A DNA stretch of 9,665 bases from Gammaproteobacteria bacterium (GTDB lineage Bacteria > Pseudomonadota > Gammaproteobacteria > Steroidobacterales > Steroidobacteraceae), in the NCBI GenBank assembly GCA_025350345.1, contig JANXYA010000359.1:1-9665 (forward strand), given 5' to 3'. Shown one piece after another: positions 4,803-9,665 of this stretch. Positions within the stretch are counted from its first letter, which is position 1. Every line of letters starts with the position of its first letter. The position numbers and the translations under genes are program-made. Below the pieces are notes generated by a model. The model did not search any database, was not told the DNA's origin, and worked only from the letters and a program-made list of their open reading frames with translations.

Positions 4803-7580
4803 TCAGAACTTGAACCCGAAATTCAAGGTCAGCACACGCGGCCGCAGCGGGAATTCAGTCTTGATGAACTGGCCCGAAGAGGTGTTGGTGCTGGCATCGT
4901 TATTGGTCAGGTTGCTGCCCGACAGCTCCACCGTCCAATTGTCCTTGGCGACGCCGAACGACGCGTCATAAGTCGTGTACGAAGGCATCGTGTACAGCAG
5001 CAAAGTCGTGGTGGGGACAGCTTCGTTCGGAGCGTTGCCGTCCGGGAAGCTCGCCGGTTCGTTGCGCATCTCGCCGGTGTAATTGGCGCCCACCATGAAG
5101 TACGGCTTGAAATCGCCGCTCGTCCAGTCGTAGCGTGCCCGCACGTTAAACTGCAGCTTCGGTGAGAAAGCGGGCGAGGTGCCCAGCACGCCGTACGGGT
5201 TGGTATAGGGCACGCCATTCACCTGCGTAATGCAATTTGGGTACTGGGGGGTACCCGGCACATTGTCCGTCAGGCAAGGCGCGTTCGACTGCTTCGAATC
5301 ATTGTTGGACAGCGATCCCTGGATGGTGAGCCCTTCGGTCACGCGGGCGACAACTTGCAGTTCCTCGCCAGTGACCTGATAGGTCGGGCCATTGATGACG
5401 AAGGTCGTGTTACCCAGGTGTACGGGGTCGAACAGGGACAGCTGAACGTTCTTCCAGTCCATCCGGTAGACGGACAGGTTGACCTGCAGCCGATGGTCAA
5501 GCCACTGACTCTTCAAGCCGATCTCGTTGTTGGTGAGGTTGTCGGAGTCATACCCTTCTGGTTTGTAGAACTGCTTGGGTCCACCGGGCGTATACGGGGC
5601 CACCTTCTTCAGCGAAACCACGGTCCCAGCTGCATTGCTCGCGGTGCGGTTGAAGCCGCCCGGCCGGAAACCTTCCGAATAGGTGTAATACGCCATGACG
5701 TCCGGCGTGACGTGCCAGGTCAGGTTGCCGCGGTACTTGTTGCCGCTCTCGCTCTTGTGCAGGTTCATGCCGAATCCGTAAGACGCACCCGGGCACGGGT
5801 TTCCCGCAACGTAGCCCGCCGGCGTGTGGCCGGTGCAGGTCGTGGCGAGCGGTCCCTTCGGGTTCACGTACGTGCCGCCGTACGGCGTTCCGTTCGGGAC
5901 GTTGAGGATCGTCGAGGTTGCACTGTAGTACTCGGAACCCTGTTCAAATTCGTCGTACTTGTAGTGGCGTATACCGCCAGTGGCCGTCAGGACTTTCGGG
6001 ATGATGTCAAAATCCATCGAACCGAAGAATGCGGTCTGCTTGTAACCGCGCTCATCGTCCTCGCCAAACGCCGTGTTGGAGTCCGTGCGCAGGTTCGGAT
6101 CGGTCGCGTAGTATCCCGGTACGGGGCCGACCGCCTCGACGCAGTCCGCACCGCCCGCAATCGAGATCGCGAGATTTTGGGGGCTGCACTGCGGCATTCC
6201 CAAATAGTTGAAGTTCATGACGTCTTTGATCACGAACTTTTCATAGAACGCGCCAAGCGTACCTCGAGTGCGATAGTCCGGCGAAGTCGTAAGGCGCAAC
6301 TCGTGGCTCAGGTGCGTATTGATGACCGTATCGCGCCAGCTACCGATCGGCGCGTAGCAGGTCGTCGGCTTGGCTGACCTGAAGTACGCATATCCGGCAC
6401 CCGCGCCCGAACAGGCGTAGTAGGAGCCGTGGCGCGAGGTCATGTAGTTGGAATAATCCTGCTGCCCGTCGATATTCCGGCTCAGGTAGCTGCCGGTGTA
6501 GACCGCCTTCAGCCAGTCGGTCAACGTGCCATTGAGCGTCCAGGACGTCGAAGAGTACTTGTCCTTGCTGTAGGACGGCTCGAACGCCATGATCTGGTAA
6601 GGACCCAGCGCCGTCCCCGTCGGGTGTGTCGGGCTGACCGGACTGTTGGGTTCTTCGGCGAAATAGCCATCCGCCTCGAACTGCTGGTAGTTCTGCTGGA
6701 CCAGCAGGTTCCAGTCGTCGTTGAACTGATACAGCGCCGATATCCGGGTACCGGTGTACTGCACGGTGTTGAGGTTGGTTCCTGCCAATTTCCCGTTGCC
6801 GGCCTCCGGACTTCCCGGACGCGCGATCGGCCCATCGGCGGGGACGTTGACCACCGGCGGAACGGCAATATCGCCCTTCACGTTGTCGATATATCCGCCG
6901 CGATGATCGCTATAAATGGTGGCGCGAATGGCCAGCTTGCCCTCGATCAGCGGCAAGTTGAACGTTGCATTGAGGGTGTTGTTCGGATCGCCGCCGGCGG
7001 TAACGCCGTACCCTGCGTTGGCAAAGCCCTCGGTGACATTCAGCTTCGGCTTGTTCGTGATGTAACGGATCGCGCCCGCCTGGGAGCCGCCGCCGAACAG
7101 CGTGCCCTGCGGACCCTCCAGCACCTCGACGCGCTCCATGTCGACCAGATACACGTCCGCGTTGCGGGCCGGGAACTGCATCCCCTCATCGTCCAGATAC
7201 AGGGCCACGTTCGGGAACGGTGCGGTGGTCGACTGGGACTGGTTGCCGGAGCCGCCAGAGCTCAGGCCACGCAGGAAGATGTTGCCCGTGCCCGGGCCGT
7301 TGCCGCTGAAGGTCACGTTCGGGGTATATTTCATCAGATCACTGAAGCTGGTCACGTTCAGCTGCTTCAACTGTTCACCGGTGATCGCCTGGATGGTGAT
7401 CGGCACGCTCTGGATGTTTTCCGTGCGACGCTGCGCGGTCACAACGATTTCCTCGAGGCCGCCACTGTTCGCCGTGGTGGTCGCATCGGCGGCCCTGGCT
7501 TGCGGTCCGAAAGCTGTCGCGGCGCCAGCCGTACCCAGCACGGCCAGAACGGCGCGTCGTATCGTGTCGTTAGAGTTCAA
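4803..7580 (-). CDS. TonB-dependent outer-membrane receptor
   Basis: 925-aa ligand-gated outer-membrane beta-barrel powered by TonB-ExbBD. A signal peptide covers residues 1 to about 30 (RRAVLAVLGTAGAATAFG, cleavage near ARA-AD). LEEIVVTAQRR (42-52) is the TonB-box region. The plug domain follows, with VPITIQAITGEQL, DLMKYTPNV and the strongly conserved RVEVLEGPQGTLFGGGS and AIRYITNKP; the rest is the barrel, ending LNFGFKF with the C-terminal Phe needed for outer-membrane insertion. Eight cysteines occur as four close pairs (390/408, 465/480, 582/596, 769/783), probably disulfides in surface loops. The start is TTG, chosen for its GGGGAG Shine-Dalgarno 6 nt upstream and the intact signal peptide. 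The gene is divergent from the LysR/MttB genes and closed by a strong terminator. The ligand cannot be read from sequence; annotation as an iron-siderophore receptor would be a guess. Confidence 0.95.
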   Translation of the reverse strand: MNSNDTIRRAVLAVLGTAGAATAFGPQARAADATTTANSGGLEEIVVTAQRRTENIQSVPITIQAITGEQLKQLNVTSFSDLMKYTPNVTFSGNGPGTGNIFLRGLSSGGSGNQSQSTTAPFPNVALYLDDEGMQFPARNADVYLVDMERVEVLEGPQGTLFGGGSQAGAIRYITNKPKLNVTEGFANAGYGVTAGGDPNNTLNATFNLPLIEGKLAIRATIYSDHRGGYIDNVKGDIAVPPVVNVPADGPIARPGSPEAGNGKLAGTNLNTVQYTGTRISALYQFNDDWNLLVQQNYQQFEADGYFAEEPNSPVSPTHPTGTALGPYQIMAFEPSYSKDKYSSTSWTLNGTLTDWLKAVYTGSYLSRNIDGQQDYSNYMTSRHGSYYACSGAGAGYAYFRSAKPTTCYAPIGSWRDTVINTHLSHELRLTTSPDYRTRGTLGAFYEKFVIKDVMNFNYLGMPQCSPQNLAISIAGGADCVEAVGPVPGYYATDPNLRTDSNTAFGEDDERGYKQTAFFGSMDFDIIPKVLTATGGIRHYKYDEFEQGSEYYSATSTILNVPNGTPYGGTYVNPKGPLATTCTGHTPAGYVAGNPCPGASYGFGMNLHKSESGNKYRGNLTWHVTPDVMAYYTYSEGFRPGGFNRTASNAAGTVVSLKKVAPYTPGGPKQFYKPEGYDSDNLTNNEIGLKSQWLDHRLQVNLSVYRMDWKNVQLSLFDPVHLGNTTFVINGPTYQVTGEELQVVARVTEGLTIQGSLSNNDSKQSNAPCLTDNVPGTPQYPNCITQVNGVPYTNPYGVLGTSPAFSPKLQFNVRARYDWTSGDFKPYFMVGANYTGEMRNEPASFPDGNAPNEAVPTTTLLLYTMPSYTTYDASFGVAKDNWTVELSGSNLTNNDASTNTSSGQFIKTEFPLRPRVLTLNFGFKF

Positions 7581-7586
7581 GTGGAT

Positions 7587-7592
7587 CTCCCC
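7587..7592 (-). promoter_or_regulatory. Shine-Dalgarno fixing the TTG start of the receptor
   Basis: Minus-strand GGGGAG lies 6 nt before the TTG at 7578-7580. It is one of the clearest ribosome sites in the window and explains why a TTG start is acceptable here. Confidence 0.75.
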
Positions 7593-7669
7593 GAAACTTG
7601 TTGAATTCAGTGTCGACCGGATTGCGTGTAGGTAGCCGTTTTTGCACCGGCTTACGCTCCCTCTGCCGT

Positions 7670-7698
7670 ACTTTACGTGACCTGTGGCGTGGTATCAA
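7670..7698 (-). promoter_or_regulatory. candidate sigma-70 promoter of the TonB receptor gene
   Basis: Minus strand: TTGATA (7693-7698, 5/6 match to the -35), a 17-nt spacer, then TAAAGT (7670-7675, 4/6 match to the -10). Transcription would begin near 7663, giving a leader of about 80 nt before the TTG. The spacing is ideal and both boxes are fair. Confidence 0.5.
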
Positions 7699-7779
7699 CG
7701 CTTCGTCCATTTAAAGCCGGATGCACGCACGCCGCCCCAGGCCAGCAAGCGAGGCTATAGCACGTTCATTAAGGAATTA

Positions 7780-7795
7780 TTGCGTCCGGCTGCAA
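7780..7795. promoter_or_regulatory. imperfect dyad, possible regulator binding site
   Basis: TTGCGTCC/GGCTGCAA is a 16-bp inverted repeat with 6 of 8 positions symmetric (arms TTGC and GCAA, CCGG core). It lies between the LysR gene and the receptor promoter, where a LysR-family protein would be expected to bind. It does not fit the T-N11-A rule exactly, so the assignment is speculative. Confidence 0.25.
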
Positions 7796-7943
7796 GGAGT
7801 TCTGGAGGCACGCTGCGCCACAGCGAGTGTCTCGCCAGGGCAACAAGCGTGCCGGAATGGCATGGGCGCATCTGAAAAAGACATTTGCCACGCCGCACCG
7901 ATTGCCTCACCCTGCGGTGATTTTCGGGATGGGTCTGGAGCCG

Positions 7944-8894
7944 ATGAACCGGGTCATGATCGACCGAAGGTGGTTGCCGCTCAATGCCTTGCGGGCCTTC
8001 GAAGCCGTCGCCCGGCATGGCAGTTTCACCGCCGCAGCCACCGCGCTGCAGATATCGCAGAGCGCCCTGTCGAGGCACGTCATCGCGCTCGAAGGCATGC
8101 TCAACACGCAGCTGTTCGAACGCAAGCCCCACGCCCTGACGCTCACCGGAGCCGGCCAGCACCTGCTGCCCACCGTCACCAAGGCCTTTGATCGCATCGA
8201 ATACGCACTCGATGAGATCCGCCAGGGGCCGGCACCCACCCTGCGGACCTTGCGGGTGCAGTTCCCGGCGAGTTTTGCCGTCCAACTCGCTGCTCCCCTG
8301 CTGCGCGACTTCCGGCGCCTCAGTCCGCAAGTCGAGATCAACCTGGTGAGCCCTTACGCCATTGGACCGCCCTCCAATGACGTCGATATCGCCATCGTCT
8401 ACTCCAGGCCCACGATCACGGAACGTGTCAGCGACCTGCTCTGGCCCGTGCGCATGGGGCTGGTGTGCCACCCGGACGTTGCGGCGCGGCATGCGGGCCA
8501 GGACCTTGCCGCTTTCGTAGCCGCCAACGAATTGATCCACATGCGCATCGACACGATGCCGCGGCACCATTTCTGGATCCAGTTCAAGCGACAGGCCAAT
8601 CTGGGTGCGGTGAACGTGGAGCGAGGCCTGGTATTCGATACGGAGCTGCTCGCCGTGCAGTACGCCCTGAGCGGGGAGGGTCTGGCGCTCGTGGACCTGG
8701 ATCTGTTCCGCACTCATCTGGACCAGGGCCGGCTCGTGGCACCGTTCGATGTCACACTCGACGATGGCTTTGGTTATTACCTGGTGACCGATTCCGAGGC
8801 GCTCGGTGACCCGGCCATTGCCCTGTTTCGCTCCTGGCTCATCGAGCGCTTTGCGCCCGCCGCCTCTCCTCAATCTGGAGCCGCTCCCGCATGA
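7944..8894 (+). CDS. LysR-family transcriptional regulator (GcvA-like)
   Basis: 316-aa regulator from the ATG at 7944. The N-terminal winged helix-turn-helix is clear: LPLNALRAFEAVARHGSF (about residues 11-28), TAAATALQISQSALSRHVIA, then LFERKPHALTLTGAG. The effector-binding domain starts near TLRVQFPASFAVQLAAPLL and ends with GYYLVTDSEALGDPAIALFR and SWLIERF, an ending seen in GcvA-type members. The frame is open back to GTG 7827 (355 aa), but the added 39 residues have no LysR character and exceed the usual 300-320 aa length. ATG 7956 and ATG 7929 are also possible. For 7944 a GGAG lies only 3 nt upstream, so the exact start is uncertain. The stop overlaps the next ATG by 4 nt (ATGA). It probably controls that MttB-like gene and possibly the divergent receptor. 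Confidence 0.92.
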   Translation: MNRVMIDRRWLPLNALRAFEAVARHGSFTAAATALQISQSALSRHVIALEGMLNTQLFERKPHALTLTGAGQHLLPTVTKAFDRIEYALDEIRQGPAPTLRTLRVQFPASFAVQLAAPLLRDFRRLSPQVEINLVSPYAIGPPSNDVDIAIVYSRPTITERVSDLLWPVRMGLVCHPDVAARHAGQDLAAFVAANELIHMRIDTMPRHHFWIQFKRQANLGAVNVERGLVFDTELLAVQYALSGEGLALVDLDLFRTHLDQGRLVAPFDVTLDDGFGYYLVTDSEALGDPAIALFRSWLIERFAPAASPQSGAAPA

Positions 8895-9665
8895 CCGACA
8901 TTGAACTGCGCGCCGCCCGGCGCACGGGCCGCCGCCGCAGTCCGGCCGCCGAGAACGCGAGCCCGGTGGCTGCGCGCTCCCTCGCCTACCGTCACCTCGA
9001 GAACCCCTTCGAGCCACTGCGGGTGTTTTCCGACGACCAGATCGGCGCCCTGCACGATGCCGCGCTGCTCATTCTGGAGACCCACGGCATGAAGGTGCTC
9101 TCCGCCGATGCCCTGCGCCGCTACCGCGATGGTGGCGCCGAGGTCGACGAGAGCACGCAACTGGTGCGGATTGACCGCTCGCTGGTCGCAAGTGCGCTGG
9201 CCACCGCGCCGCGCAATTTCATCATGCATGCCGCGGACCCCTCGCGCAGCGTGCCGATGGGCGGCCGGCATGTCGCCTTCGCGCCGACCTCCGGACCGCC
9301 GAACATCATGGACACTGCGGGCGGGCGGCGCTCCGGCACGCTGGAGGACTTCAGCAACCTGATGAAGCTGTGCCAGCACTTCGATGTGATCCAGGTGCTG
9401 GGCGGGGCGGTCGAGCCGCAGGACGTGCCCGTGCACCTGCGCCACCTCGAGGTGATGCGCGCGCAGCTGCTGCTGACGGACAAGGTGCCGTTCATGTTCT
9501 CCCGCGGGCACGCGCAGATCGCCGATAACTTCGAGCTGATCCGGATTGCCCATGGGCTCACCGCCGGGCAATTCCGCGATCGCCCCAGCTGCTACACCGT
9601 CATCAACACCAATTCTCCGCTCCAGCTCGACATCCCGATGGCCGATGGCATCGTCGATACCGCCG
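8891..9665 (+). CDS. trimethylamine methyltransferase (MttB/COG5598) family protein, C-terminus beyond window
   Basis: The frame opened by the ATG at 8891 has no stop up to the window end (258 codons). After a basic, low-complexity stretch (about residues 1-30, RTGRRRSPAAENASP) it shows the MttB-family N-terminal half: LENPFEPLRVFSDDQIGALH, AALLILETHGMKVLSADALR, GGRHVAFAPTSGPPNIMD, LMKLCQHFDVIQVLGGAVEP and INTNSPLQLDIPMADG (N239-P243 within it). Characterised MttB-family enzymes transfer a methyl group from trimethylamine (pyrrolysine enzymes) or from betaines or carnitine (non-pyrrolysine enzymes) to a corrinoid protein. No in-frame TAG occurs in the part seen, but the pyrrolysine position of MttB (near residue 334) would lie outside. 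The gene overlaps the LysR stop by 4 nt and has a GGAG 10 nt upstream (8877-8880), so co-expression is likely. Substrate unknown; the non-pyrrolysine class is more likely in a proteobacterium. Confidence 0.88.
   Translation, partial: MTDIELRAARRTGRRRSPAAENASPVAARSLAYRHLENPFEPLRVFSDDQIGALHDAALLILETHGMKVLSADALRRYRDGGAEVDESTQLVRIDRSLVASALATAPRNFIMHAADPSRSVPMGGRHVAFAPTSGPPNIMDTAGGRRSGTLEDFSNLMKLCQHFDVIQVLGGAVEPQDVPVHLRHLEVMRAQLLLTDKVPFMFSRGHAQIADNFELIRIAHGLTAGQFRDRPSCYTVINTNSPLQLDIPMADGIVDTA

Larger units (their letters stand above)
7581..7943. other. divergent intergenic region between the receptor and the LysR gene
   Basis: About 360 nt without a convincing gene. It holds the receptor's Shine-Dalgarno and candidate promoter (minus strand), an 8-bp palindrome GCTATAGC (7754-7761) and an imperfect dyad at 7780-7795. 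An AT-richer patch lies around 7762-7781. The part from 7827 to 7943 is open in the LysR frame but reads as low-similarity leader. I found no convincing plus-strand promoter by eye. Confidence 0.6.

Noticed and set aside
6429..7604. 391-codon open frame on the plus strand opposite the receptor
   Set aside because: It is a mirror of the receptor's codon pattern, with no domain and no plausible promoter.
7684..7875. Possible 63-aa small gene in the divergent intergenic region
   Set aside because: No ribosome site, no family resemblance, and it overlaps the candidate promoter region of the receptor.
7827..7943. N-terminal extension of the LysR protein from GTG 7827
   Set aside because: The 39 residues lack LysR similarity and make the protein longer than usual; ATG 7944 (or 7956) fits the family start better.
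7755..9017. 420-codon open frame on the minus strand opposite the LysR gene and the start of the MttB-like gene
   Set aside because: It is antisense to two clear family matches and shows no recognisable domain; long antisense frames are common in GC-rich coding DNA.
8870..9571. 233-codon open frame on the minus strand opposite the MttB-like gene
   Set aside because: The plus-strand frame has convincing MttB-family motifs throughout; the minus frame has none.
1..9665. CRISPR array, tRNA/rRNA genes, insertion sequences or prophage ends
   Set aside because: I looked for spaced direct repeats, transposase motifs and RNA gene signatures and saw none; the only regular repetition is the TPR coding sequence.

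Overview
This is a high-GC bacterial window, most likely from a proteobacterium. A gammaproteobacterium of the Steroidobacter/Nevskia/Xanthomonas kind is a fair guess, from the style of the TonB-dependent receptor (EEIVVTAQRR box, terminal Phe), the TPR-sulfotransferases and the GcvA-like LysR regulator. The lineage is inferred, not proven. I read seven protein-coding genes; two run off the window edges.

Left edge (1-425, minus strand): a ParD/ParE type II toxin-antitoxin pair. The ribbon-helix-helix antitoxin comes first. The first 32 codons of a ParE-like toxin follow and are cut by the window edge. The antitoxin has no ATG at the start expected for its family: the codon there is ACG, behind a well-placed Shine-Dalgarno.

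Centre-left (513-4707, minus strand): two adjacent, diverged TPR-sulfotransferases that overlap by 8 nt, so they are very probably translationally coupled. Each has an N-terminal TPR array and a C-terminal PAPS-dependent sulfotransferase domain. Neither has a signal peptide, so both should act in the cytoplasm.

Centre-right (4803-7580, minus strand): a 925-aa TonB-dependent outer-membrane receptor that starts at TTG with a strong Shine-Dalgarno. A very good rho-independent terminator (4718-4750) separates it from the sulfotransferase pair. It also rules out the longest possible start of the first sulfotransferase.

Right (7581-9665): a divergent intergenic region of about 360 bp holds a reasonable promoter for the receptor and one imperfect dyad. 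After it, on the plus strand, come a LysR-family regulator and a gene overlapping it by 4 nt (ATGA). The second gene encodes a trimethylamine methyltransferase (MttB/COG5598) family protein that is open at the window end.

The most interesting reading is the divergon of a TonB receptor against LysR and an MttB-like methyltransferase. It could be a regulated system for taking up and demethylating a quaternary amine or betaine. Just behind the receptor lies a coupled pair of TPR-sulfotransferases with no visible substrate. These functional links rest on position only.
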